A stretch of DNA of 64,000 bases, taken from contig CASFCG010000005.1 in the NCBI GenBank assembly GCA_949293295.1, forward strand, positions 1 through 64,000, read 5' to 3'. Source of the stretch: an uncultured Cetobacterium sp. (GTDB taxonomy: Bacteria; Fusobacteriota; Fusobacteriia; Fusobacteriales; Fusobacteriaceae). Below, in pieces: positions 43,970 to 53,629 of the stretch (the first letter of the stretch is position 1; each line of letters begins with the position of its first letter). The notes below the pieces were generated by a model. That model was not told the origin of the DNA. It was given only the letters and a program-made list of their open reading frames with translations, and made no database searches. The translations under genes and the position numbers were made by a program.

Positions 43970-45275
43970 AAAGAAAAGAGTTGCGTTTTATACTTTAGGA
44001 TGTAAAGTGAACCAATATGAGAGTGAGAGTATAAAAAATCAACTTCTAAAAAAGGGATATAGAGAAGAAAGTTTTGAGAATGAAGCAGATATTTATGTGG
44101 TGAACTCTTGTACAGTAACAAGTATAGCGGATAAGAAAACCAGAAATATATTAAGAAGGGCTAAAAGATTAAATCCAGATTCGACGTTAATTGTAACAGG
44201 ATGTTATGCTCAAACAAATTCAAAAGAGCTGTTAGAGATAGAAGAGATAGATTTTGTTGTTGGAAATACAAATAAAAATGGACTTGTATCGCTTATTGAG
44301 GATATAGATAATAAAAAATCAAAGTTAATATCTGGGGATATATTTGAGGGTAGAGAGTATGAAGAGTATGAGTTTGCAACTTTGAGAGAGAGGACAAGGG
44401 CTTATATAAAAGTGCAGGATGGGTGTAATAATTTTTGTTCCTATTGTAAAATACCGTTTGGAAGAGGGAGAAGTCGTTCAAGAAAACTAGAGAGTATATG
44501 TAAAGAGATAACCACGTTGGTTGAAGAGGGATTCAAGGAGTTTATAATTATAGGAATAAATTTGAGTGCATATGGTGAAGATTTAGATAAAAGAATATGT
44601 TTAGAGGATTTATTGGAGAGAGTAGCAAAGATTGAGGGAGTGGAAAGAATTAGAATCGGGTCAATATATCCAGATAAAATTTCAGACAGATTTATAGAAT
44701 TAATGAAAAGGGAGAGGAAATTAATGCCACATCTTCATATTTCACTCCAATCTTGTGATGATACAGTTTTAAGAAGAATGAAGAGGGAGTATGGAGCGAA
44801 GCTTATAGAGGATAGAGTTTTAAGTTTAAAAAAAGAAATTCCAAATGTAGAGTGTACAGCAGATGTTATTGTTGGTTTTCCAGGAGAGACCGAGGAGATG
44901 TTTGAAAATAGTTATAATTTGATGAAAAAAATAGGATTCACAGATTTACATATTTTTCAATATTCTGACAGAGAAAATACCTTAGCTAGCAAATTTACAG
45001 ACAAAATTGATAATAAAACCAAAAAAGAACGAGCTGATAGATTAGAGGTTTTAAAAAAACAGATGAAGGAAAAAAGATTAAAAAGATATGAGGGAGAGAA
45101 GTTAACCATTTTGACAGAGGAGATAAAAGAGGATGGATATATCTATGGTTATTCTGAAAATTATTTAAGAGTAAAGGCAAAGATAGCTAACGCAAAAATT
45201 AATGAGTTTGTAAGAGTGAAAATAATAAAATTGGAAGAGGGGTTATTGATAGCGGATGGATGCGAAAGAGATTAA
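43959..45275 (+). CDS. mtaB: tRNA t6A37 methylthiotransferase MtaB
   Basis: The 438-residue radical SAM enzyme has an N-terminal MTTase domain (TLGCKVNQYESE, SCTVTSIADKK and VTGCYAQ supply the first cluster Cys), the radical SAM motif CNNFCSYC, and a C-terminal TRAM-like domain. The N-terminal GCKVNQYES and SRS following the SAM motif fit MtaB rather than MiaB. It makes ms2t6A37 in tRNA. The start overlaps rsmE and the end overlaps the next gene by 20 bases. Confidence 0.94.
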   Translation: MSFRKKRVAFYTLGCKVNQYESESIKNQLLKKGYREESFENEADIYVVNSCTVTSIADKKTRNILRRAKRLNPDSTLIVTGCYAQTNSKELLEIEEIDFVVGNTNKNGLVSLIEDIDNKKSKLISGDIFEGREYEEYEFATLRERTRAYIKVQDGCNNFCSYCKIPFGRGRSRSRKLESICKEITTLVEEGFKEFIIIGINLSAYGEDLDKRICLEDLLERVAKIEGVERIRIGSIYPDKISDRFIELMKRERKLMPHLHISLQSCDDTVLRRMKREYGAKLIEDRVLSLKKEIPNVECTADVIVGFPGETEEMFENSYNLMKKIGFTDLHIFQYSDRENTLASKFTDKIDNKTKKERADRLEVLKKQMKEKRLKRYEGEKLTILTEEIKEDGYIYGYSENYLRVKAKIANAKINEFVRVKIIKLEEGLLIADGCERD

Positions 45276-46251
45276 TAATAGAAAAAGAAGAAAAGCAAAA
45301 AGATTGCTTTTTAATATTTTGTTTTCATTTGTTTTAATAGTTGCTTTAGGAATACTTTTGGCATATAACATAGGAAAAAGAAAAGATGATGGTCAAAAAA
45401 AAGAGAAATATGCATTGATTGATAAAAAAAGTGTAACGCTGGTATATGGGGATAAGTTAGCTGTAGAGGTTCCAGAAAATATAGGATTAAATAAAGAGAT
45501 GACAATAAAAAAGTTGATTAATTCAGAAAATTATAAGTTATTGTTGAGAACTATAAATGAGATTTTTCCAGAAAAAGTTGAAAGTTATAGAGTGATTAAA
45601 TATACAAAACCAGAGTTAAATGTGAAGAATATAAGGAGAGTTCCAACTCATATAATTGAGGATAAGGAATATATTTTAACAACAGAGACACAAGAGTTGT
45701 TTGATAATCTATATGCTGAAAAATCCAAAAATGAAACAAATATAGTTGTAGATATATTAAATGCAAATGGAATAGTTGGTTATGCAAGAGAAGCCGGAGA
45801 AAGGTTAAAAAGTAAATTAAATGTTAGCTATACAGCGGCGAACTATGAGAAGAATACAAATTATAGTTTGATTAGAATAAATGAGATAGATAAAGAAAAA
45901 TTGGAAGAGATATTAGTTACATTGAGTGAAAATTACTTTAAAGTGAAGAAAGAAGAGGAGATACCAACTCTTGCGAATCTTGTAATTATTTTAGGAAAAG
46001 AACAATTAGTGCCTTTAAAGATAGATGTAATCGGAGGAAACAAGATTGCTAAAGATTTATATGCAGATTTAAAAAGGGCTGGGTATAAAAATTTAATATT
46101 AAGAGATACGAGTAAGAAAGTTGAGAGAAATGTAGTTGAGTATAATAGTGAGGATTATTATACTGCTCTGAAAATCTCTAAAAAATTTAATATCAGAGCT
46201 ATGCAAGAAAACAAAAATTTAAAGAACAAGATAAATATCTATGTTAAATAG
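45256..46251 (+). CDS. Membrane-anchored LytR_C-domain protein
   Basis: The 331-residue protein has a short basic cytoplasmic start, one membrane segment (about 18-38) and a large outside part. VVDILNANGIVGYAREAGERL marks a LytR C-terminal-type (LytR_C) fold, and a second similar segment (VIILGKEQ...) suggests two copies. Such domains occur near cell-wall polymer ligases, but no LCP catalytic domain is present here. It overlaps mtaB by 20 bases. Function is unknown; envelope role is inferred. Confidence 0.75.
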   Translation: MDAKEINNRKRRKAKRLLFNILFSFVLIVALGILLAYNIGKRKDDGQKKEKYALIDKKSVTLVYGDKLAVEVPENIGLNKEMTIKKLINSENYKLLLRTINEIFPEKVESYRVIKYTKPELNVKNIRRVPTHIIEDKEYILTTETQELFDNLYAEKSKNETNIVVDILNANGIVGYAREAGERLKSKLNVSYTAANYEKNTNYSLIRINEIDKEKLEEILVTLSENYFKVKKEEEIPTLANLVIILGKEQLVPLKIDVIGGNKIAKDLYADLKRAGYKNLILRDTSKKVERNVVEYNSEDYYTALKISKKFNIRAMQENKNLKNKINIYVK

Positions 46252-46279
46252 AAAAGAATACTAAAAAAAAGGAGATGAA

Positions 46280-48118
46280 ATGGATTTAGAGAAGATAATA
46301 GAAAAGGAGAGAGGGGAGTTTGGAAAAGATATAAAAAAAATGATGTTTAAGAGAACAAAGGAAACTTTGGAAAAAATAAAGGTGGATAGAAAAGGGAGAT
46401 TTCCTAAAAGAAGTTCTCATCCTAAAAAAACAGCTATAAAAATAGAAAAGGATGAGAAAATGTATGTTATTCCATTGGGAGGACTTGATGAAGTTGGAAA
46501 AAATATGACTCTTGTTCAGTATAGAGATGAGATTATAATTATTGATTCAGGGGTCAGTTTTCCAAATGAGGGGTTGTTAGGGATTGATTTAGTAATTCCA
46601 GATTTTAGTTATATTGAGAGTAATAAAGATAAAGTGAAAGGGGTTTTTATTACTCACGGGCATGAAGACCATATAGGTTCGGTTCCATACTTATATCAGA
46701 AGATTGACAAAGATATTCCAGTATATGGAGGGAGACTGACACTTGCCTTAGTAAAATCTAAATTTGAGAGCGGTGAGGTTTCAAAGGTTCCGCCCAAAAT
46801 GAAAGAGATAAAAGGACGGGATAAAGTTAGGATTGGAAAATATTTTGAAGTAGAGTTTATAAGTGTAACTCACTCAATAGCTGATGCTTATGCAGTAGTT
46901 GTTACAACTCCAGCTGGAAGAGTCATGTATACGGGAGATTTTAAGATAGATTTGACTCCAGTAGATGGAGATGGGGTTGATTTTTTGAGATTGGCTCAAG
47001 TTGGAGAAGAGGGAGTTGATTTATTATTGTCGGATTCAACAAACTCAGAGGTTGAGGGGTTTACTCCATCAGAAAAAACAGTGGGAGAAGCGTTGAAAGC
47101 TGAGTTTTCTAAGGCTAAAGGGAGAATAATAATAGCTGCTTTTGCTTCACATGTTCATAGATTGCAGCAAATTGTAAATATAGCCGATGAGTACGGAAGA
47201 AAAATAGCTATTGATGGAAGAAGTTTAGTGAAAGTTTTTGATATAGCATCAGCTTTAGGATATTTGAAAATTCCCAATGATATAATGATAAGTTTGACAG
47301 ATATTGATAAATTAAAGGACAATAAGGTTGTGATTCTGTGTACTGGAACACAGGGAGAGCCGATGGCTGCATTATCGAGAATAGCTAAAAATATTCATAA
47401 ACATACGAAAGTGAAAGAGGGAGATACAGTTATAATATCTGCAACTCCTATTCCTGGAAATGAAAGAGCAGTATCAAACAATATAAATAATCTACTAAAA
47501 TATGAAGCGGAAGTTGTATTCAGAAAGATAGCTGGAATCCATGTATCAGGTCATGCGAGTAAAGAGGAGCAACGTTTGATGTTAAATTTAATCAAGCCCA
47601 AAAATTTTATGCCAGTACATGGAGAGTTTAAAATGTTAAAAGCACACAAGGAGACAGCGATAGAGACTGGAATATCAAAAAATAATATAATACTAGCTTC
47701 AAATGGTTCTAAGGTTGAAGTTACAAATTCAACTGCGAGAATAAAAGGAAAGGTGACAGCAGGAGTAACTCTTATAGATGGATTAGGTATAGGAGATATA
47801 GGTCATATTGTATTAAAAGATAGACAGTTGCTCTCTCAGGATGGTGTAGCAATAATTGTATTTGTGTTGAATAGAGAAACGAGAAGATTGATAAGTGGTC
47901 CTGATATTGTAACTAGAGGGTTTGTTTATTCAAAAGATTCAGATGAGATTTTAAAAGAGGCAATTGAACATATAAAATTGAAGTTAGAAGAACTTTTAAA
48001 TGGAAATATAAAGGAATGGAATGTTTTGAAAAACTCTGTGAAAGATATTGCAGGGAAATATTTTTATAATAGAATAAAAAGAACACCAGTTATATTGCCT
48101 ATAATAATGGAGATATAA
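46280..48118 (+). CDS. rnj: Ribonuclease J
   Basis: The 612-residue protein is a metallo-beta-lactamase fold RNase with THGHEDHIGS as metal motif, SHSIADA, YTGDFK, and the beta-CASP segment GTQGEPMAALSRIA with HVSGHAS. RNase J is a 5'-3' exo- and endoribonuclease acting in mRNA decay and rRNA maturation. An N-terminal basic extension of about 55 residues precedes the usual start region (VIPLGGLDEVGKN) and makes it longer than the common 555 residues. AGGAG precedes the ATG. Confidence 0.95.
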   Translation: MDLEKIIEKERGEFGKDIKKMMFKRTKETLEKIKVDRKGRFPKRSSHPKKTAIKIEKDEKMYVIPLGGLDEVGKNMTLVQYRDEIIIIDSGVSFPNEGLLGIDLVIPDFSYIESNKDKVKGVFITHGHEDHIGSVPYLYQKIDKDIPVYGGRLTLALVKSKFESGEVSKVPPKMKEIKGRDKVRIGKYFEVEFISVTHSIADAYAVVVTTPAGRVMYTGDFKIDLTPVDGDGVDFLRLAQVGEEGVDLLLSDSTNSEVEGFTPSEKTVGEALKAEFSKAKGRIIIAAFASHVHRLQQIVNIADEYGRKIAIDGRSLVKVFDIASALGYLKIPNDIMISLTDIDKLKDNKVVILCTGTQGEPMAALSRIAKNIHKHTKVKEGDTVIISATPIPGNERAVSNNINNLLKYEAEVVFRKIAGIHVSGHASKEEQRLMLNLIKPKNFMPVHGEFKMLKAHKETAIETGISKNNIILASNGSKVEVTNSTARIKGKVTAGVTLIDGLGIGDIGHIVLKDRQLLSQDGVAIIVFVLNRETRRLISGPDIVTRGFVYSKDSDEILKEAIEHIKLKLEELLNGNIKEWNVLKNSVKDIAGKYFYNRIKRTPVILPIIMEI

Positions 48119-48127
48119 GGAGAGAAT

Positions 48128-48436
48128 ATGGGATTGACAAGCAAAGAGCGAGTTTTTTTAAAAAAGAAAGCTCATAGTTTAGAGCCAGTATTTAGAGTTG
48201 GAAAGGATGGATTTTCTGAGACTTTAGCTCAAGGTATTGCAGAGGCAATAGAGTTAAGAGAGCTTTTAAAAGTTAAAATACTTCAAAATTCAGAGGTCGA
48301 AAAAAAAGAGGTTGCAATTCAAATAGCTGATTATATAGGAGCGGATGTTGTTTCAATAATAGGAAGAACAATAATTTTGTATAAGGAGAGCATGGAAAAG
48401 CCCAATATCTCATTAGAATTAAAAAATCTAAAGTAG
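48128..48436 (+). CDS. yhbY: YhbY/CRS1-domain RNA-binding protein
   Basis: The 102-residue protein is a single CRS1-YhbY domain, with LKKKAHSLEPVFRVGKDGFSE at the start and ELLKVKIL in the centre; the GxxG loop is seen as VGKDG. YhbY proteins associate with pre-50S ribosomes. AAGGAGAG precedes the ATG. It lies between rnj and a DUF212 gene, 9 bases from the former. Confidence 0.93.
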   Translation: MGLTSKERVFLKKKAHSLEPVFRVGKDGFSETLAQGIAEAIELRELLKVKILQNSEVEKKEVAIQIADYIGADVVSIIGRTIILYKESMEKPNISLELKNLK

Positions 48437-48448
48437 TAAGGGGATAAA

Positions 48449-48910
48449 ATGCAAGAGGGAATAATATTGAAAAATAGAATAATAGATGTCGTTTTTGTCG
48501 CATGGTTTTTAGCTCAGTTTTATAAGTTTATTACAGCTATTATAAGAGATAGAAAGGTGGATTTTAAAAGATTATTTGAAACGGGAGGAATGCCAAGTTC
48601 TCATTCCTCTGTAGTAGCTTCTTTAAGTACAGCAGTAGCTTTATCTAAGGGATTGAGTAGTGAGTATTTTGCGATATCTTTTATAGTAATGGGAATTGTG
48701 ATGTATGATGCTGCTGGAATTAGAAGGGCAGCTGGTAAACATGCAGGGCTTTTAAATACGATTTTAGATAAGTTTTCTAAAAAAAGTGGAGAAGAACTCT
48801 ATAATGGAAGATTGAAAGAGCTTTTAGGTCATACTCCTTTGGAGGTTTTGATAGGAGCGATATTAGGTATTACCGTTGCTTTTCTATTTAAAGGATATAT
48901 CCAAGTTTAA
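48449..48910 (+). CDS. DUF212 (YuiD-like) membrane protein
   Basis: The 153-residue protein has three or four hydrophobic segments and the family blocks GGMPSSHSSVVASL, YDAAGIRRAAGKHA and the late LGHTPLEVLIGAILG. The SSHS motif recalls acid phosphatase/haloperoxidase proteins, but enzymatic activity is not established. It lies 12 bases after yhbY and 12 bases before dxs, so an isoprenoid/envelope link is possible. The start is an ATG behind a GGGG ribosome site. Confidence 0.87.
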   Translation: MQEGIILKNRIIDVVFVAWFLAQFYKFITAIIRDRKVDFKRLFETGGMPSSHSSVVASLSTAVALSKGLSSEYFAISFIVMGIVMYDAAGIRRAAGKHAGLLNTILDKFSKKSGEELYNGRLKELLGHTPLEVLIGAILGITVAFLFKGYIQV

Positions 48911-48922
48911 AGGATGGGAAAA

Positions 48923-50734
48923 ATGGACAAAATTGAAAGATTGAGAAAACAAAGCGAAGAGATAAGAGCAACTTTGATAGAGATAACAAGTAAAAATGGA
49001 GGGCATTTAGCACCTAATTTGGGAGTTGTAGAGTTGACACAAGCTTTGTTAGAGAGTTTTGATATTACTAAAGATAAAATATTGTTTGATGTAGGTCATC
49101 AATCATATGTGTATAAACTATTGACGGATAGAAGAGAGAGATTTTCTACTTTAAGGTTGAAAGGGGGATTGGCACCTTTTACTGACCCAAAGGAGAGTAA
49201 ATATGACTTTTTTATATCTGGACATGCAGGAAGTGCATTGTCAGCAGGTGCTGGGATAGCTAAAGCTAATCCTGAAAATAAAGTTGTAGTTATAATTGGA
49301 GATGCTTCAATAGCAAATGGGCAATCTCTGGAAGCTTTAAACCATATTGGAGATGAGGTAGATAATTTGATTGTTGTCTTAAACGATAATGAGATGTCTA
49401 TAGGAAAAAATGTAGGTTCACTATCAAAATTTTTAGGAAAATTTATGACAAGTAATGTGTATATGAATGTAAGAAATGATATAAGGGATATGATAGAAAA
49501 AGTCGCATTGGGAGGAAGTGTAAAGAGATTTTTGGAAAGAGCTGAAAACTCATTGAAGCAATTTTTTTTGCCTCTTAGTATATCAGAGGTTTTGGGTTAT
49601 ACATATCTTGGGGTTATAGATGGTCATAATATAGAGGAGTTATTAAAACTGTTTGATAAAGCTAAAAAGATAAAAGGACCAGTATTTATTCATGTAAAAA
49701 CAGAAAAAGGAAAAGGTTTTTTACTTGCCGAGAAAAATAAAGAGAAGTTTCATGGAATATCTCCATTTGATTTAGAAACCGGAGAGGTAAAGGAGTTGGG
49801 AGAAACTTATTCTAATATATTTGGAAAAAAAATAGTAGAGTTAGCAACTGAAGATGAAGATGTATTTGCAATATCTGCGGCAATGATAAAAGGAACTGGA
49901 CTAGAGCTTTTTCAGAATAAATATAAAGATAGATGTATGGATGTTGGAATAGCAGAGGAGCATGCTGTGGGATACGCTGCGGGGCTGGCAATATCAGGAA
50001 AAAAGCCTTATGTTGCAGTATATTCAACATTTTTTCAGAGAACATTAGACCAATTAATACATGATGTCGGTCTGTTAAATCTTCCAGTGAGATTTATAAT
50101 TGATAGAGCTGGAGTTGTTGGTGAAGATGGGAAGACGCATCAAGGAATACATGATATAAATATATTTTTGACGATGTCTAATTTTAAGTTATTGGCTCCT
50201 GCAACAGGAAGCGAATTGAAACAGATGTTGGAATTTACTAGGGATTACAATGAATCTCCGATTGCAATTAGATTTCCAAAGGGAAAAGCCTATGAAATAG
50301 AGAATAAAATAGTTGAAAGGTATGAATTGGGAAAGTGGCGAGAGTTGAAAAGAGGGGAAAAGGTTTTATTTTTGGCGACAGGTGCAATGGTAAAAGAGAT
50401 AGTTGAAATACAAGAGAGATTGAAAGAAAGAGATATAGACGGAACAATCGTAAATTGCTCAACGATAAGACCATTAGATGAAGAGTATTTGAGTAAGAAT
50501 ATTTTGAAATATGAAACTGTGTTTGTCTTGGAAGATGGATATAAAAGGGGCGGTTTCGGAAATGAGATAATTAGATTTTTAAATGAGAAAAAAATTAAAA
50601 TTAATATAGAGATAATAGCTTTAGAAAATGATATAATTCCGCATGGAACAAGACAGCAACTATTAGAAGAGAATGGACTTAGTGGAGATGGATTGATAGA
50701 TAGAATTGAGGAAAGTATCAATGATAAAAAATAA
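48923..50734 (+). CDS. dxs: 1-deoxy-D-xylulose-5-phosphate synthase
   Basis: The first enzyme of the MEP isoprenoid pathway, joining pyruvate and glyceraldehyde 3-phosphate with thiamine diphosphate. I choose the ATG at 48923 (603 residues) because AAAGGATGGG would be its ribosome site; an ATG at 48914 lies inside that site. Family marks are DVGHQSYVYKLL, a TPP motif seen as GDASIANGQ...NDNEMS, and EEHAVGYAAGLA. The usual GDG is GDA here, an uncommon variant. The end overlaps the next gene by 14 bases. Confidence 0.94.
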   Translation: MDKIERLRKQSEEIRATLIEITSKNGGHLAPNLGVVELTQALLESFDITKDKILFDVGHQSYVYKLLTDRRERFSTLRLKGGLAPFTDPKESKYDFFISGHAGSALSAGAGIAKANPENKVVVIIGDASIANGQSLEALNHIGDEVDNLIVVLNDNEMSIGKNVGSLSKFLGKFMTSNVYMNVRNDIRDMIEKVALGGSVKRFLERAENSLKQFFLPLSISEVLGYTYLGVIDGHNIEELLKLFDKAKKIKGPVFIHVKTEKGKGFLLAEKNKEKFHGISPFDLETGEVKELGETYSNIFGKKIVELATEDEDVFAISAAMIKGTGLELFQNKYKDRCMDVGIAEEHAVGYAAGLAISGKKPYVAVYSTFFQRTLDQLIHDVGLLNLPVRFIIDRAGVVGEDGKTHQGIHDINIFLTMSNFKLLAPATGSELKQMLEFTRDYNESPIAIRFPKGKAYEIENKIVERYELGKWRELKRGEKVLFLATGAMVKEIVEIQERLKERDIDGTIVNCSTIRPLDEEYLSKNILKYETVFVLEDGYKRGGFGNEIIRFLNEKKIKINIEIIALENDIIPHGTRQQLLEENGLSGDGLIDRIEESINDKK

Positions 50735-51545
50735 AATAGCACTAGAGTTTATAACAGCTACATTAGATGATATAAGAGTGAAGGAGTTAGAAGATTACTC
50801 AGATCAGGGAGTAAGGGTAACCACTCATATATATGATGTTTTACAAATTTTGTGGGATAAGATAGTTGATATATATAAGAATATAGAGTCCGCAAATGAA
50901 AAATTGGACCTTTTCTCAATAGTTTTAGGTGTTATTTTACATGATTTAAGTAAAAGGAGTTTGAGAAAAAATAATGAGAAAATTTCACACTCTCAAATTA
51001 TGTTAAAAAGACCAGAATACATCATAAAAGAAACGGATATATTTTTAAAGGATATCGAGAAAAGGTTGAATGTGCAATTACTAGAAGAGGTCAGAAAGCA
51101 TATAATCCACATAGTTGTATCACATCACGGAAAATGGGGTAAAGTTCAGCCTAACACTAGGGAAGCTAGGTTAGTTCATGAGGCGGATATGTATTCAGCT
51201 AAGTATCACAGAATAAATCCTATCACAGCCAACAATATCCTACAATCAATGGTTGAGGGATTAACTTGGGATGAGATAGCAAAAAGATTTGACTGTACGA
51301 CTGGAGTTATAAAAGATAGATTAAGAAGGGCTAAATTTGAATTAAAAGTGAAAACCACGAAGCAGCTTTTAAATTATTATAAAAATAAAAAAAGGGTTCC
51401 GATCGGAGATAAATTTTTTTCTGAAAGAGTTATGCAGACGGGAAGACTAATAAAAGATGTTGAAAAACATGGGTTCAAGAAGTTAGTATTAAAACTATTG
51501 ATATTGGAGTGTTTAGAGGATAGTAAAATTTTTAGGGAGAATTGA
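50721..51545 (+). CDS. HD-domain hydrolase with C-terminal HTH-like segment
   Basis: The ATG at 50721 has a GAGGAAAG site (274 residues); a longer frame from TTG at 50706 lacks one. The N-terminal two-thirds is an HD fold with His36, His74-Asp75, His90, His135/136 and Asp156 as likely metal ligands. The last third holds a helix-turn-helix-like stretch (GLTWDEIAKRFDCTTGVIKDRLRRAK, split by the gap here) that recalls sigma region 4/LuxR-like folds. It may be a nucleic-acid-linked phosphohydrolase, distantly like YhaM. The function is unknown. It overlaps dxs by 14 bases. Confidence 0.7.
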   Translation: MIKNKIALEFITATLDDIRVKELEDYSDQGVRVTTHIYDVLQILWDKIVDIYKNIESANEKLDLFSIVLGVILHDLSKRSLRKNNEKISHSQIMLKRPEYIIKETDIFLKDIEKRLNVQLLEEVRKHIIHIVVSHHGKWGKVQPNTREARLVHEADMYSAKYHRINPITANNILQSMVEGLTWDEIAKRFDCTTGVIKDRLRRAKFELKVKTTKQLLNYYKNKKRVPIGDKFFSERVMQTGRLIKDVEKHGFKKLVLKLLILECLEDSKIFREN

Positions 51546-51546
51546 A

Positions 51547-52356
51547 ATGCGGGAGAGACTAGATATTTTATTGGTTCAGAAAGGGTTTTATGAAACAAGA
51601 GAGAAAGCAAAGAGAGCTATAATGGCTGGTGTTGTTGTTGTAGATGAGAAAAAAATCGATAAACCTGGAACTATGATAAAATTGGATAAAGAACCTAATA
51701 TAAGAATAAAGGGTGAGAGTTGTAGGTATGTTAGCCGAGGTGGATTAAAGCTAGAAAAGGCTATAGAGGTTTTTAGATTGGAGCTAAATAATAAGATTGT
51801 TCTTGATGTAGGAGCGTCAACAGGTGGCTTTACAGATTGTTCATTGCAGAATGGAGCGAAATTTGTATATGCTGTAGATGTTGGAACCAATCAATTAGAC
51901 TGGAAACTAAGGAATAATCAGAGTGTAAAATCTTTGGAAAATATTCACATAAAAGATTTAACCTTGGAGGAGATTGATAACGAAAAGATTGATTTGATAG
52001 TGATGGACCTCTCCTTTATCTCTTTGACAAAAGTATTTGAACATATTTTAAAATTTTTTAATGAGAACACGCAGTTAATGGCTTTGATAAAACCACAATT
52101 TGAAGTGGGAAAAGAAAATATTGAAAAAGGTGGAATTGTAAAAAATTGGAATAAACATATAGAAGCTATAAAAGCGGTAGAGAATAAAGCTAATGATTTT
52201 GGACTAAAACTTATTGAATTGGATGTTTCCCCGATAACAGGAACTAAAGGTAATGTTGAATATATATCATTGTTTGGATTAAAAGAGGAAAGTGAAAGAA
52301 AAATAGATGTAGAGAGTGTTGTTGAAAGCGGAAAAAAACTAAAAGGAGGAGCATAG
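51547..52356 (+). CDS. tlyA: TlyA-type rRNA methyltransferase
   Basis: The 269-residue protein has an N-terminal S4 RNA-binding domain (RLDILLVQKGFYETREKAKRAIMAG) and an FtsJ-like methyltransferase domain with VLDVGASTGGFTDC, VDVG and DLSFIS. TlyA proteins methylate the 2'-OH of rRNA; Mycobacterium TlyA has also been called a haemolysin. GGGAGA lies before the ATG, which follows the HD gene stop by 1 base. Confidence 0.92.
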   Translation: MRERLDILLVQKGFYETREKAKRAIMAGVVVVDEKKIDKPGTMIKLDKEPNIRIKGESCRYVSRGGLKLEKAIEVFRLELNNKIVLDVGASTGGFTDCSLQNGAKFVYAVDVGTNQLDWKLRNNQSVKSLENIHIKDLTLEEIDNEKIDLIVMDLSFISLTKVFEHILKFFNENTQLMALIKPQFEVGKENIEKGGIVKNWNKHIEAIKAVENKANDFGLKLIELDVSPITGTKGNVEYISLFGLKEESERKIDVESVVESGKKLKGGA

Positions 52357-52359
52357 GAG

Positions 52360-53613
52360 ATGAAAAAGAAGATTTATATATTGCTATTTTCTTTAACGAC
52401 AATATTATTAGCAAATTCCAATGAAAATGCTTTTATTAGTAATATAAAAGAGTTAAAAGAGATATCTGATATTATGAATATAATAAAAGTAAATCATGTG
52501 GGAGAGAAGAAAGAGATAACTAATAAAATAATGATGCAGGGGGCTTTAAGAGGGATTTTAGATTCGTTAGAGGACCCTTATTCAAATTATTTTACAAAAG
52601 AACAATTAAAGAGTTTTAAAGAGGAGATGTCAGGAAAATATGCTGGAGTGGGTATGGTTGTACAAAAGAAAGTGGATGAACCGTTGACAGTGGTATCTCC
52701 TATAGAGGATACACCAGCTTATACTGCTGGAATTAGAGCAAAGGATAAAATTATCGCAATTGATGGAAAATCTACATTTAAAATCTCTAGCGAGGAGAGT
52801 ATAAAATTATTGAAAGGTAAAGAGGGAACAACAGTAAAACTTACAATTGTTAGGGATGGAGTGAAAAAAGCCAAGACAGTTGAGTTAAAAAGAAGCATAA
52901 TAAAATTAAAGTATGTAAAAAGTAGAATTTTAAATAAAAATATAGGTTATTTAAGACTAACTCAGTTTGGAGATACAGTTTCGAAAGATGTGGAAGAACA
53001 TTTGAAATCTCTTTTGAATAATGGAGCGAAAGGTATAATATTGGATTTAAGAAATAACCCAGGTGGCTCCCTGGGAGAAGCTGTGAAAATATCCTCTATG
53101 TTTATTCCTAAAGGAAAGATTGTAAGTACAAAAGGAAGAAACGGAAAAGAGGAAGTAGAAAATAGAGAGGGGAAATATTACGGAGATTTTCCATTAATAG
53201 TTATGATAAATGAGGGAAGTGCGTCAGCTTCTGAAATAGTTGCAGGTGCTATAAAAGATAACAAAAGAGGGGTATTACTAGGAGAAAAAAGTTTTGGTAA
53301 AGGAAGTGTTCAAACTCTTTTAACTCTTCCGGATGGTGACGGAATAAAACTGACTATAGCCAGATATTACACTCCAAATGGAACATCTATTCATAAAGTA
53401 GGGATAACTCCAGATATAGTTGTAGAAGAGAAAGATGATGTGTTGTTCTTTGATGGATATATTACAAATGTAGATGAGAACGTAACAAAGGATAATAAAA
53501 ATAAGTTAATAAAACAGGTAAAAGGAGAAAAAGAGGGACAAAAATTAATAGATAAAAAAGATGAGCAGTTAGAAAGGGCTGTAGCTCAGATGAGAACAAT
53601 GATGAGTAAATAG
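52360..53613 (+). CDS. ctpA: S41 carboxyl-terminal processing peptidase
   Basis: The 417-residue protease has a cleavable signal peptide (about 1-20), a PDZ domain (GVGMVVQ through the KGKEGTTVKLTI segment) and an S41 catalytic domain. The catalytic pair is the Ser in NEGSASASEIVAGA and the Lys in LGEKSFGKGSVQ. Such enzymes act outside the membrane on envelope proteins. It begins 3 bases after tlyA behind an AGGAG site. Length and motifs are typical. Confidence 0.95.
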   Translation: MKKKIYILLFSLTTILLANSNENAFISNIKELKEISDIMNIIKVNHVGEKKEITNKIMMQGALRGILDSLEDPYSNYFTKEQLKSFKEEMSGKYAGVGMVVQKKVDEPLTVVSPIEDTPAYTAGIRAKDKIIAIDGKSTFKISSEESIKLLKGKEGTTVKLTIVRDGVKKAKTVELKRSIIKLKYVKSRILNKNIGYLRLTQFGDTVSKDVEEHLKSLLNNGAKGIILDLRNNPGGSLGEAVKISSMFIPKGKIVSTKGRNGKEEVENREGKYYGDFPLIVMINEGSASASEIVAGAIKDNKRGVLLGEKSFGKGSVQTLLTLPDGDGIKLTIARYYTPNGTSIHKVGITPDIVVEEKDDVLFFDGYITNVDENVTKDNKNKLIKQVKGEKEGQKLIDKKDEQLERAVAQMRTMMSK

Positions 53614-53629
53614 AAGAAGAGGTAAGAGA

